Notes under the pieces: model-generated | Databases searched by the model: none | The model's input: the letters and a program-made list of their open reading frames with translations, nothing else | What the model was told of the DNA's origin: nothing | Made by a program: the position numbers and the translations under genes | Part shown: in pieces, positions 37,542-49,726 of the stretch | Numbering within the stretch: position 1 is the first letter of the stretch | How the letters are laid out: each line of letters starts with the position of its first letter | Source of the DNA: Hyperoodon ampullatus | Lineage: Eukaryota > Chordata > Mammalia > Artiodactyla > Ziphiidae | DNA length: 64,000 bases | Assembly (NCBI GenBank): GCA_949752795.1 | Contig: CATKHW010000392.1 | Span: 338,629-402,628 of the forward strand | Direction: 5' to 3'

Positions 37542-37555
37542 TGCCCGCTTGCTTG

Positions 37556-39294
37556 CTTGGCCAAAAAGGGCGTATGCGTTTTCTCCTGAATATATTCAGG
37601 AGAAAACGCATACGCCCTTTTTGGCCAAGTGCATCATTGTCGAAGTTGTGCCCCTCTTCCTGTGCTTTAAAGGCGATTCCAACGTACCTCTTGAAATCTG
37701 TTTCCTGCTATTCTGCCTCGCTTTCAAGTCTGCCTCGTTGCCTTCCCTCAACAGATTTTTGGACGATAGTTGCCCTTTATTACTCGGCCAGTTTGTGAAT
37801 TGCTGTGCCCCTGAGCTCCATTTTTCAACTCGTTTTTGGTGAGCTGACCGCAAGTCCAAAATTTTGTTTCAGGACCTATACTGGTTCCCGGTGGGTGGCT
37901 GAGACTTTGATAAATTCTTCTTCCTACCGGGAAGTTAGAGTGATATGTGCCCGTCCAAATGCCTAACAGCTACTCTCTCATTGGTTCTCCCTCTTCCCTT
38001 TCATCCTCTGCCAAATTGGCAACCTGTGCGAACCAGGAGGTTAAAGGGGCTGTCTCTCCAAGTTGGGAGGTTGATAGTAAAGCAGATGGAAAGTCAAACC
38101 GGAGCACCAGGAGAGGGAATATTCGTTGAGTTTTAGAAACCTTTCGTATTCACAGTGTGTCCGTTCTCTAGGTTTCCCGTACATGTTATAACTGTAGTAA
38201 TATTCCCTTCAACCTGGAGAGTTGGGACCCATGGAATGGGTGCCATGCATTATTGCATTAAAGGGTCTGCATTTGTTCACCCAATCTCACCAATCCTCTC
38301 AGTCCCAAGTGTCCAGCCTTATGCCACATCCAGCTGTCGTTGTAGATAGGGTCATTCCAGGTTTCATCATTGACCCTGAAGGAATTGTAAAGAATTGCCC
38401 AGTTTTTTTGTTTTGGTTTTGAAATTCCTTTTTATAGTGGGTTTGAGCTGATTCTCGCTGCCATGTTTATGCCAGTCTAGACACACTTGATTCCCTTACG
38501 GAGACATATCAATACATAGGTTTTAAGATTCTTACTAGTCACATATATTCCTCTGCGGGAAATATGGGGTTTTGAGTCCCTTTCACTGAGGAAGGTGTAG
38601 GTCTTGTCTATTCCATAGTTGGTTTTTGGAACGGTAACTGTGCTTATATCAAACTCTGGTTTTATGCATCACCCCACCTCTCCTTCCCCCTTAAGCAGGC
38701 ATAAGAGTGTTTTCTAAATGTGAGACACTGTTCTCTTTCCTAATTCATTTCAAGTGTAGCCATGTTTACAGGATCTACATAAGTGATATCTTATGATAAG
38801 TTTCTTTTTCTGTGTGACATATTTCACTTAGAATCATCGCACCTGAATCCACCCATTTTGCTGCTACTGGTCTTATGACATTGATTTCATGGCTGAGGGA
38901 TATTCCATCGTACGTAAGTACCACAATTTTTTGAACCATTTTTATATTTCCTGGGATATTTAAGGTGTACCCAAGTTGAGGTCCTTGTAGGCAGTGCAGC
39001 CCTAAATTTTGGGGTGGCTCTGTCTTATTGATTTTCAGTTTTCCCAAGGTATATTCCCGAGACTGGAAGTGCCCTTGGCTCTGTAGCTCTGTTCTTTACT
39101 TGTTTTAGGGAACACAATGCACTCCTCCAGAGAGGCAGTTGGCAATTTACGTCCCGCCCATCAGCATAAAAAGGTTCCCTGTTCTCCAGGGCCTGTCTTG
39201 CCTTTCTGGTTTTTACACATTTTGTGGATGTCCCTTTTGACCGGTGGGAAGTGATACTTCTTTGTAGTGAAGATTTGCATTGCCCGCTTGCTTG
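37556..39294. repeat. Satellite unit 22
   Basis: Length 1,739. Palindrome 37556-37629 is perfect. L1 frame open at 38775-39047 (minus), slightly short because a GATCTAC variant near 38,774 introduces an earlier stop. The unassigned module has a CATCATTGACC variant near 38,365. Duplicate: unit 28. Confidence 0.93.
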
Positions 39295-41033
39295 CTTGGC
39301 CAAAAAGGTTGTATGCGTTTTCTCCTGAATATATTCAGGAGAAAACGCATACGCCCTTTTTGGCCAAGTGCATCATTGTCGAAGTTGTGCCCCTCTTCCT
39401 GTGCTTTAAAGGTGATTCCAACGTACCTCTTGAAATCTGTTTCCTGCTATTCTGCCTCGCTTTCAAGTCCGCCTCGTTGCCTTCCCTCAACAGATTTTTG
39501 GACGATAGTTGTCCTTTATTACTCAGCCAGTTTGTGAATTGCTGTGCCCCTGAGCTCCATTTTTCAACTCGTTTTTGGTGAGCTCAGGGCAATTCCAAAA
39601 TTTTGCTTCAGGACCTATACTGGTTCCCGGTGGGTGGCTGAGACTTTGGTTAATTCTTCTTCCTGCCGGGAAATTACAGTGGTATGTGACCGACCAAATG
39701 CCTAACAGCTACACTGTCATTGGTTCTCCATCTTCCCTTTCATCCTGTGCCAAATTTGAAACCTGTGCGAACCAGGACGTTAAAGGGGTGGTCTCTCCAA
39801 GTTGGGAGATTGATAGTAAAGCAGATGGAAAGTCAAACCGGAGCACCAGGAGAGGGACTATTCGTTGAGTTTTAGAAACCTTTCGTATTCACAGTGTGTC
39901 CGTTCTCTAGGTTTCCTGTACATGTTATAGCTGTAGTAATATTCCCTTCAACCTGGAGAGTTGGGACCCATGGAATGGGTGCCAGGCATTTGTGATTTAA
40001 AGGGTCTGCATTTGCTCACCCAATCTCACCAATCCTCTCACTCCCATGTGTCCAGCCTTATGCCACATCCAGCTGTCGTTGTAGATAGGGTCATTCCAGG
40101 TTTGATCAGAAACCCTGAAGGAATTGTAAAGAATTTCACAGTTTTTTTGTTTTGTTTTTGAAATTCCTTTTTATAGTGTGTTTGAGCTGATTCTCGCTGC
40201 CATGTTTATGCCAGTCTAGACACACTTGATTCCCTTACGGAGACATATCAATACATAGGTTTTAAGATTCTTACTAGTCAGATATATTCCTCTGCGGGAA
40301 ATATGGGGTTTTGAGTCCCTTTCCCTGAGGAAGGTGTAGGTCTTGGCTATTCCATAGTTTGTTTTTGAAACGGTACCTGTGCTTATATCAAACTCTGGTT
40401 TTATGCATCACCCCACCTCCCCTTCCTCCTTAAGCAGGCATAAGAGTGTTTTCTGAATGTGAGACACTGTTCTCTTTCCTAACTCAGTTCAAGTGTATCC
40501 ATGTTTACAGGATCTTCATAAGTGATATCTTATGATAAGTTTCTTTTTCTGTGTGACTTATTTCACTTAGAATCATCGTACCTGAATCCACCCATTTTGC
40601 TGCTACTGGTCTTATGACATTGATTTCATGGCTGAGGGATATTCCATCGTACGTAAGTACCACAATTTTTTGAACCATTTTTATATTTCCTGGGATATTT
40701 AATGTGTACCCAAGTTGAGGTCCTTGTAAGCAGTGCAGCCCTAAATTTTGGGGTGGCTCTCTCTTATTGATTTTCAGTTTTCCCAATGTATATTCCCTGG
40801 ACTGGAAGTGCCCTTGGCTCTGTAGCTCTGTTGTTTACTTGTTTTAGGGAACACAATGCACTCCTCCAGAGAGGCAGTTGGCAATGTACATCCCGCCCAT
40901 CAGCATAACAAGGCTCCCTGTTCTCCAGGGCCTGTCTTACCTTTTTGGTTTTTACACATTTTGTGGATGTCCCTTTTGAACGGTGTGAAGTGATGCTTCT
41001 TTGTAGTGCAGATTAGCATTGCCCGCTTGCTTG
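39295..41033. repeat. Satellite unit 23
   Basis: Length 1,739. Palindrome 39295-39368 has two adjacent left-arm mismatches (GGTTG for GGGCG), whereas its duplicate, unit 29, is perfect. The octamer at the unit's end is mutated (ATTAGCAT, 41012-41019). L1 frame open at 40505-40786 (minus). Confidence 0.93.
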
Positions 41034-42770
41034 CTTGGCCAAAAAGGGCGTATGCGTTTTCTCCTGAATATATTCAGGAGAAAACGCATACGCCCTTTTT
41101 GGCCAAGTGCATCATTGTCGAAGTTGTGCCCCTCTTCCTGTGCTTTAAAGGCGATTCCAACGTACCTCTTGAAATCCGTTTCCTGCTATTCTGCCTCACT
41201 TTCAAGTCCGCCTCGTTGCCTTCCCTTAACAGATTTTCGGACGATAGTTGTCCTTTATTACTCGGCCAGTTTGTGAATTGCTGTTCCCTTGAGCGCCATT
41301 TTTCAACTCATTTTTTGTGAGCTGACTGCAAGTCCAAAATTTTGGTTCAGGACCTATGCTGGTTCCCGGTGGTGGGCTGAGACTTTGGTTAATTCTTCTT
41401 CCTGCTGGGAAGGTAGAGTGATATGTGACCGTCCAAATGCCTAACAGCTACTCTCTCGTTGGTTCTCCCTCTTCCCTTTCATCCTCTGCAAAATTGGAAA
41501 CCTGTGCGAACCAGGAGTTTAAAGGGCTGTCTCTCCAAGTTGGGAGATTGATAGTAAAGCAGATGGAAAGTCAAACCGGAGCACCAGGAGAGGGACTATT
41601 CGTTGAGTTTTAGAAACCTTTCATATTCACAGTGTGTCCGTTCTCTAGGTTTTCCGTATATGTTATAACCGTAGTAATATTCCCTTCAACCTGGAGAGTT
41701 GGGACCCATGAAATGGGTGCCATGCATTATTGCTTTAAAGGGTCTGCATTTGCTCACCCAATCTCACCAATCCTCTCAGTCCCAAGTGTCCAGCCTTGTG
41801 CCACATCCAGCTGTCGTTGTAGATAGGGTCATTCCAGGTTTCATCAGAGACCCTGAAGGAATTGTAAAGAATTTCCCAGTTTTTTTGTTTTGTTTTTGAA
41901 ATTCCTTTTTATAGTGGGTTTGAGCTGATTCTCGCTGCCATGTTTATGCAAGTCTAGACACACTTGATTCCCTTATGGAGACATATCAATACATAGGTTT
42001 AAGATTCTTTCTAGTCAGATATATTCCTCTGCGGGAAATATGGGGTTTTGAGTCCCTTTCACTGAGGAAGGTGTAGGTCTTGTCTATTCCATAGTTGGTT
42101 TTTGGAACGGTACCTGTGCTTATATCAAACTCTGGTTTTATGCATCACCCCACCTCTCCTTCCCCCTTAAGCAGGCATAAGAGTGTTTTCTAAATGTGAG
42201 ACACTGTTCTCTTTCCTAACTCAGTTCAAGTGTAGCCATGTTTACAGGATCTTCATAAGTGATATCTTATGATAAGTTTCTTTTTCTGTGTGACTTATTT
42301 CACTTAGAATCATCGTACCTGAATCCACCCATTTTGCTGCTACTGGTCTTATGACATTGATTTCATGGCTGAGGGATATTCCATCGTACGTAAATACCAC
42401 AATTTTTTGAACCATTTTTATATTTCCTGGGATATTTAAGGTGTACCCAAGTTGAGGTCCTTGTAAGCAGTGCAGCCCTAAATTTTGGGGTGGCTCTGTC
42501 TTATTGATTTTCAGTTTTCCCAAGGTATATTCCCTAGACTGGAAGTGCCCTTGCCTCTGTAGCTCTGATGTTTACTTGTTTTAGGGAACACAATGTACTC
42601 CTCCACAGAGGCAATTGGCAATTTACATCCCGCCCATCAGCATAACAAGGCTCCCTGTTCTCCAGGGCCTGTCTTGCCTTTCTGATTTTTACACATTTTG
42701 TGGATATCCCTTTTGACCGGTGGGAAGTGATACTTCTTTGTAGTGCAGATTTGCATTGCCTGCTTGCTTG
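41034..42770. repeat. Satellite unit 24
   Basis: Length 1,737. Palindrome 41034-41107 is perfect. Deletions include one near 41,520 (GAGTTTAAAGGGCTG). L1 frame open at 42242-42523 (minus). Duplicate: unit 30. Confidence 0.93.
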
Positions 42771-44509
42771 CTTGGCCAAAAAGGGCGTATGTGTTTTCCC
42801 CTGAATATATTCAGGAGAAAACGCATACGCCCTTTTTGGCCAAGTTCATCATTGTTGAAGTTGTGGCCCTCTTCCTGTGCTTTAAACGCGATACCAACGT
42901 ACCTCTTGAAATCTGTTTCCTGCTATTCTGCCTCGCATTCAAGTCCGCCTCGTTGCCTTCCCTTAACAGATTTTTGGATGATAGTTTTCCTTTATTACTC
43001 TGCCAGTTTGTGAATTGCTGTGCCCTTGAGATGCGTTTTGCAACTCGTTATTTGTGAGCTGACCGCAAGTCCAAAATTTTGGTTCAGGACCTATGCTGGT
43101 TCCCGGTGGGTGGCTGAGACTTTGGTTAATTCTTCTTCCTGCCGGGAAGTTAGAGTGATATGTCCCCATCCAAATGCCTAACAGCTACTCTCTCATTGGT
43201 TCTCCCTCTTCCCTTTCATCCTCTGCCAAATTTGCAACCTGTGCGAACCAGGAGGTTAAAGGGGCTGTCTCTCCAAGTTGGGAGGTTGATAGTAAAGCAG
43301 ATGGAAAGTCAAACCCGAGCACCAGGAGAGGGACTATTCGTTGAGTTTTAGAAACCTTTCGTATTAACAGTGTGCCCATTCTCTAGGTTTCCCGTACATG
43401 TTATAGCTGTAGTAATATTCCCTTCAACCTGGAGAGTTGGGACCCATGGAATGGGTGCCAGGCATTTGTGATTTAAAGGGTCTGCATTTGCTCACCCAAT
43501 CTCACCAATCCTCTCACTCCCATGTGTCGAGCCTTATGCCACATCCAGCTGTCGTTGTAGATAGGGTCATTCCAGCTTTCATCAGAGACCCTGAAGGAAT
43601 TTTAAAGAATTTCCCAGTTTTTTTGTTTTGTTTTTGAAATTCCTTTTTATAGTGGGTTTGAGCTGATTCTCGCTGCCATGTTTATGCCAGTCTAGACACA
43701 CTTGATTCCCTTACGGAGACATATCAATACATAGGTTTTAAGATTCTTACTAGTCAGATATATTCCTGTGCGGGAAATATGGGGTTTTGAGTCCCTTTCA
43801 CTGATTAAGGTGTAGGTCTTGTCTATTCCATAGTTGGTTTTTGGAACGGTACCTGTGCTTATATCAAACTCTGGTTTTATACATCACCCCACCTCTCCTT
43901 CCACCTTAAGCAGGCCTAAGAGTGTTTTCTAAATGTGCGACACTGTTCTCTTTCCTAACTCAGTTCAAGTGTAGCCATGTTTACAGGATCTTCATAAGTG
44001 ATATCTTATGATAAGTTTCTTTTTCTGTGTGACTTATTTCACTTAGAATCATCGTACCTGAATCCACCCATTTTGCTGCTACTGGTCTTATGACATTGAT
44101 TTCATGGCTGAGGGATATTCCATCGTACGTAAGTACCACAATTTTTTGAACCATTTTTATATTTCCTGGGATATTTAAGGTGTACCCAAGTTGAGGTCCT
44201 TGTAAGCAGTGCAGCCCTAAATTTTGGGGTGGCTCTGTCTTATTGATCTTCAGTTTTCCCAAGGTTTATTCCCTAGACTGGAAGTGCCCTTGGCTCTGTA
44301 GCTCTGTTCTTTACTTGTTTTAGGGAACACAATGTACTCCTCCAGAGAGGCAGTTGGCAATTTACATCCCGCCCATCAGCATAACAAGGCTCCCTGTTCT
44401 CCAGAGCCTGTCTTGCCTTTCTGGTTTTTACACATTTTGTGGATGTCCCTTTTGACCGGTGGGAAGTGATACTTCTTTGTAGTGCAGATTTGCATTGCCC
44501 GCTTGCTTG
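42771..44509. repeat. Satellite unit 25
   Basis: Length 1,739. Palindrome 42771-42844 has two left-arm mismatches (TGTG, CCCC). L1 frame open at 43981-44262 (minus). The sequence switches to the unit 16/17 haplotype at about 43,939. Confidence 0.93.
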
Positions 44510-45289
44510 CTTGGCCAAAAAGGGCGTATGCGTTTTCTCCTTAATATATTCAGGAGAAAACGCATACGCCATTTTTGGTCAAGTGCATCATTGTCGAAGT
44601 TGTGCCTCTCTTCCTGTGCCTTAAAGGTGATTCCAACGTACCTCTTGAAATCTGTTTCCTGCTATTCTGCCTCGTTTTCAAGTCCGCCTCGTTGCCTTCC
44701 CTCAACAGATTTTTGGACGATAGTTGTCCTTTATTACTCGGCCAGTTTGTGAATTGCTGTGCCCCTGAGCTCCATTTTTCAACTCGTTTTAGGTGAGCTG
44801 ACCGCAAGTCCAAAATTTTGCTTCAGGAACTATACTGGTTCCCGGTGGGGGGCTGAGACTTTGGTTAATTCTTCTTCCTGCCGGGAAATTACAGTGATAT
44901 GTGCCCGTCCAAATGCCTAACAGCTACTCTCTCATTGGTTCTCCCTCTTCCCTTTCATCCTCTGCCAAATTGGCAACCTGTGCGAACCAGGAGGTTAAAG
45001 GGGCTGTCTCGCCAAGTTGGGAGGTTGATAGTAAAGCAGATGGAAAGTCAAACCGGAGCACCAGGAGAGGGATTATTCGTTGAGTTTTAGAAACCTTTCG
45101 TATTCACAGTGTGTCCGTTCTCTAGGTTTCCCGTACATGTTATAACTGTAGTAATATTCCCTTCAACCTGGAGAGTTGGAACCCATGGAATGGGTGCCAT
45201 GCATTATTGCTTTAAAGGGTCTGCATTTGTTCACCCAATCTCACCAATCCTCTCAGTCCCAAGTGTCCAGCCTTATGCCACATCCAGCT
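43939..45289. repeat. Haplotype block shared at 15,649-bp offset (copy 2)
   Basis: Near-identical to 28,290-29,640, nine units upstream, and partly carried again to 55,156 by the 10.43-kb duplication. The left limit is AATGTGCGAC at about 43,938, absent from copy 1. Confidence 0.8.
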
Positions 45290-46248
45290 GTCGTTGTAGA
45301 TAGGGTCATTCCAGGTTTCATCATTGACCCTGAAGGAATTGTAAAGAATTTCCCAGTTTTTTTGTTTTGCTTTTGAAATTCCTTTTTGTAGTGGGTTTGA
45401 GCTGATTCTCGCTGCCATGTTTATGCCAGTCTAGACACACTTGATTCCCTTACGGAGACATATCAATACATAGGTTTTATGATTCTTACTAGTCAGATAT
45501 ATTCCTCTGCGGGAAATATGCGGTTTTGAGTCCCTTTCACTGAGGAAGGTGTAGGTCTTGTCTATTCCATAGTTGGTTTTTGGAACGGTACCTGTGCTTA
45601 TATCAAACTCTGGTTTTATGCCTCACCCCACCTCTCCTTCCCCCTTAAGCAGGCATAAGAGTGTTTTCTAAATGTGAGACACTGTTCTCTTTCCTAACTC
45701 AGTTCAAGTGTAGCCATGTTTACAGGATCTTCATAAGTGATATCTTATGATAAGTTTCTTTTTCTGTGTGACATATTTCACTTAGAATCATCACACCTCA
45801 ATCCACCCATTTTGCTGCTACTGGTCTTATGACATTGATTTCATGGCTGAGGGATATACCATAGTACGTAAGTACCACAATTTTTTGAACCATTTTTATA
45901 TTTCCTGGTATATTTAAGGTGTACCCAAGTTGAGGTCCTTGTAAGCAGTGCAGCCCTAAATTTTGGGGTGGCTCTGTCTTATTGATTTTCAGTTTTCCCA
46001 AGGTATATTCCCCAGACTGGAAGTGCCCTTGGCTCTGTAGCTCTGTTCTTTACTTGTTTTAGGGAGCACAATGCACTCCTCCAGAGAGGCAGTTGGCAAT
46101 TTACATCCCGCCCATCAGCATAACAAGGCTCCCTGTTCTCCAGGGCCTGTCTTGCCTTTCTGGTTTTTACACATTTTGTGGATGTCCCTTTTGACCGGTG
46201 GGAAGTGATACTTCTTTGTAGTGCAGATTTGCATTGCCCGCTTGCTTG
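44510..46248. repeat. Satellite unit 26 (composite)
   Basis: Length 1,739. Palindrome 44510-44583 carries the unit 17 mismatches. Up to about 45,290 it follows the unit 17 haplotype, then a short CATCATTGACC segment like unit 22, and from about 45,400 it follows unit 20. The L1 frame is stopped at 45798-45800 (minus), the counterpart of the unit 20 stop. Confidence 0.93.
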
Positions 46249-47987
46249 CTTGGCCAAAAAGGGCGTATGCGTTTTCTCCTGAATATATTCAGGAGAAAAC
46301 GCATACGCCCTTTTTGGCCAAGTGCATCATTGTCGAAGTTGTGCCCCTCTTCCTGTGCTTTAAAGGTGATTCTAACGTACCTCTTGAAATCTGTTTCCTG
46401 CTATTCTGCCTCGCTTTCAAGTCCGCCTCGTTGCCTTCCCTCAACAGATTTTTGGACGATAGTTGTCCTTTATTACTCGGCCAGTTTGTGAATTGCTGTG
46501 CCCCTGAGCTCCATTTTTCAACTCGTTTTTGGTGAGCTGACCGCAAGTCCAAAATTTTGCTTCAGGAGCTATACTGGTTCCCGGTGGGTGGCTGAGACTT
46601 TGGTAAATTCTTCTTCCTGCCGGGAAGTTACAGTGATATGTGCCCGTCCATATGCCTAACAGCTACTCTCTCATTGGTTCTCCCTCTTCCCTTTCATCCT
46701 CTGCCAAATTGGCAACCTGTACGAACCAGGAGGTTAAAGGGGCTGTCTCTCCAAGTTGGGAGGTTGATAGTAAAGGAGATGGAAAGTCAAACCGGAGCAC
46801 CAGGATAGGGAATATTCGTTGAGTTTTAGAAACCTTTCGTATTCACAGTGTGTCCGTTCTCTAGGTTTCCCGTACATGTTATAACTGTAATAATATTCCC
46901 TTCAACCTGGAGAGTTGGGACCCATGGAATGGGTGCCATGCATTATTGCTTTAAAGGGTCTGCATTTGTTCACCCAATCTCACCAATCCTCTCAGTCCCA
47001 AGTGTCCAGCCTTATGCCAAATCCAGCTGTCATTGTAGATAGGGTCATTCCAGCATTCATCAGAGACCCTGAAGGAATTTTAGAGAATTTCCCAGTTTTT
47101 TTGTTTTGTTTTTGAAATTCCTTTTTATAGTGGGTTTGAGCTGATACTCGCTGCCATGTTTATGCCAGTCTAGACACACTTGATTCCCTTACGGAGACAT
47201 ATCAATACATAGGTTTTAAGTTTCTTACTAGTCAGATATATTCCTCTGCGGGAAATATGTGGTTTTGAGTCCCTTTCACTGAGGAAGGTGTAGGTCTTGT
47301 CTATTCCATAGTTGGTTTTTGGAACGGTACCTGTGCTTATATCAAACTCTGGTTTTATGCATCACCCCACCTCTCCTTCCCCCTTAAGCAGGCATAAGAG
47401 TGTTTTCTAAATGTGAGACACTCTTCTCTTTCCTAACTCAGTTCAAGTGTAGCCATGTTTACAGGATCTTCATAAGTGATATCTTATGATAAGTTTCTTT
47501 TTTTGTGTGACTTATTTCACTTAGAATCATCGTACCTGAATCCACCCATTTTGCTGCTACTGGTCTTATGACATTCATTTCATGGCTGAGGGATATTCCA
47601 TCGTACGTAAGTACCACAATTTTTTGAACCATTTTTATATTTCCTGGGATATTTAAGGTGTACCCAAGTTGAGCTCCTTGTAAGCAGTGCAGCCCTAAAT
47701 TTTGGGGTGGCTCTGTCTTATTGATTTTCAGTTTTCCCAAGGTATATTCCCTAGACTGGTAGTGCCCTTGGCTCTGTAGCTCTGTTCTTTACTTGTTTTA
47801 GGGAACACAATGCACTCCTCCAGAGACTCAGTTGGCAATGTACATCCCGCCCATCAGCATAACAAGGCACACTGTTCTCCAGGGCCTTTCTTGCCTTTGT
47901 GGTTTTTACACATTTTGTGGATGTCCTTTTTGACTGGTGGGAAGTGATACTTCTTTGTAGTGCAGATTTGCATTGCCCGCTTGCTTG
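46249..47987. repeat. Satellite unit 27 (duplicate of unit 21)
   Basis: Length 1,739. Palindrome 46249-46322 is perfect. L1 frame open at 47459-47740 (minus). I saw no difference from unit 21 while reading this stretch. Confidence 0.93.
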
Positions 47988-49726
47988 CTTGGCCAAAAAG
48001 GGCGTATGCGTTTTCTCCTGAATATATTCAGGAGAAAACGCATACGCCCTTTTTGGCCAAGTGCATCATTGTCGAAGTTGTGCCCCTCTTCCTGTGCTTT
48101 AAAGGCGATTCCAACGTACCTCTTGAAATCTGTTTCCTGCTATTCTGCCTCGCTTTCAAGTCTGCCTCGTTGCCTTCCCTCAACAGATTTTTGGACGATA
48201 GTTGCCCTTTATTACTCGGCCAGTTTGTGAATTGCTGTGCCCCTGAGCTCCATTTTTCAACTCGTTTTTGGTGAGCTGACCGCAAGTCCAAAATTTTGTT
48301 TCAGGACCTATACTGGTTCCCGGTGGGTGGCTGAGACTTTGATAAATTCTTCTTCCTACCGGGAAGTTAGAGTGATATGTGCCCGTCCAAATGCCTAACA
48401 GCTACTCTCTCATTGGTTCTCCCTCTTCCCTTTCATCCTCTGCCAAATTGGCAACCTGTGCGAACCAGGAGGTTAAAGGGGCTGTCTCTCCAAGTTGGGA
48501 GGTTGATAGTAAAGCAGATGGAAAGTCAAACCGGAGCACCAGGAGAGGGAATATACGTTGAGTTTTAGAAACCTTTCGTATTCACAGTGTGTCCGTTCTC
48601 TAGGTTTCCCGTACATGTTATAACTGTAGTAATATTCCCTTCAACCTGGAGAGTTGGGACCCATGGAATGGGTGCCATGCATTATTGCATTAAAGGGTCT
48701 GCATTTGTTCACCCAATCTCACCAATCCTCTCAGTCCCAAGTGTCCAGCCTTATGCCACATCCAGCTGTCGTTGTAGATAGGGTCATTCCAGGTTTCATC
48801 ATTGACCCTGAAGGAATTGTAAAGAATTGCCCAGTTTTTTTGTTTTGGTTTTGAAATTCCTTTTTATAGTGGGTTTGAGCTGATTCTCGCTGCCATGTTT
48901 ATGCCAGTCTAGACACACTTGATTCCCTTACGGAGACATATCAATACATAGGTTTTAAGATTCTTACTAGTCACATATATTCCTCTGCGGGAAATATGGG
49001 GTTTTGAGTCCCTTTCACTGAGGAAGGTGTAGGTCTTGTCTATTCCATAGTTGGTTTTTGGAACGGTAACTGTGCTTATATCAAACTCTGGTTTTATGCA
49101 TCACCCCACCTCTCCTTCCCCCTTAAGCAGGCATAAGAGTGTTTTCTAAATGTGAGACACTGTTCTCTTTCCTAATTCATTTCAAGTGTAGCCATGTTTA
49201 CAGGATCTACATAAGTGATATCTTATGATAAGTTTCTTTTTCTGTGTGACATATTTCACTTAGAATCATCGCACCTGAATCCACCCATTTTGCTGCTACT
49301 GGTCTTATGACATTGATTTCATGGCTGAGGGATATTCCATCGTACGTAAGTACCACAATTTTTTGAACCATTTTTATATTTCCTGGGATATTTAAGGTGT
49401 ACCCAAGTTGAGGTCCTTGTAGGCAGTGCAGCCCTAAATTTTGGGGTGGCTCTGTCTTATTGATTTTCAGTTTTCCCAAGGTATATTCCCGAGACTGGAA
49501 GTGCCCTTGGCTCTGTAGCTCTGTTCTTTACTTGTTTTAGGGAACACAATGCAATCCTCCAGAGAGGCAGTTGGCAATTTACGTCCCGCCCATCAGCATA
49601 AAAAGGTTCCCTGTTCTCCAGGGCCTGTCTTGCCTTTCTGGTTTTTACACATTTTGTGGATGTCCCTTTTGACCGGTGGGAAGTGATACTTCTTTGTAGT
49701 GAAGATTTGCATTGCCCGCTTGCTTG
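47988..49726. repeat. Satellite unit 28 (duplicate of unit 22)
   Basis: Length 1,739. Palindrome 47988-48061 is perfect. L1 frame open at 49207-49479 (minus). Differences from unit 22 that I noticed: AATATACG for AATATTCG near 48,553 and GCAATCC for GCACTCC near 49,554. Confidence 0.93.

Larger units (their letters stand above)
35817..37555. repeat. Satellite unit 21 (reference unit for this annotation)
   Basis: Length 1,739. Palindrome 35817-35890 is perfect, the unassigned module is 35891-36663, and the minus-strand L1 relic starts at 36664. L1 frame open at 37027-37308 (minus). Its duplicate is unit 27, exactly 10,432 bp downstream. Confidence 0.94.
36664..37592 (-). mobile_element. LINE-1 3' end relic (representative copy; one per unit)
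   Basis: Read on the minus strand, this segment is collinear with the end of a mammalian L1: the last part of ORF2, the 3' UTR, and an A-rich tail (T-rich 36664-36681 on the plus strand). Diagnostic minus-strand motifs are CAATGCAAATC (L1: AAATGCAAATC), GGGATGTAAATTGCCAACTG, ACGATGGAATAT, CTAAGTGAAATAAGTCA and ATCATAAGATATCACTTA. The TAAGTGAA.TAAGTCA and GATATCACTTAT region and the ACAAGACCTAC-like 3' UTR look most like cetartiodactyl L1. Homology continues into the left palindrome arm (TTGGCC, GTATGCGTTTTC, ATTCAGG). L1 identity is well supported; the subfamily is inference. The same segment lies at offset +847 from each palindrome. Confidence 0.88.
34968..45399. repeat. Six-unit higher-order block, copy 1 (10,432-bp period)
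   Basis: Private variants recur exactly 10,432 bp downstream: a TATGATTC near 35,046, the stop at 35366-35368, TGGTAGTGCCC near 37,325, ATTAGCAT at 41012 and CTGATTAAGG near 43,802. The left limit is set by GGGATTCAGC at 34961-34970, which copy 2 lacks. Confidence 0.88.

Noticed and set aside
35817..37555. CENP-B box (TTCG....A..CGGG) that would mark a centromeric satellite
   Set aside because: I checked TTCG and CCCG occurrences in the reference unit by eye. None had the required A and CGGG (or the complement) at the right spacing. A motif scan would be decisive.
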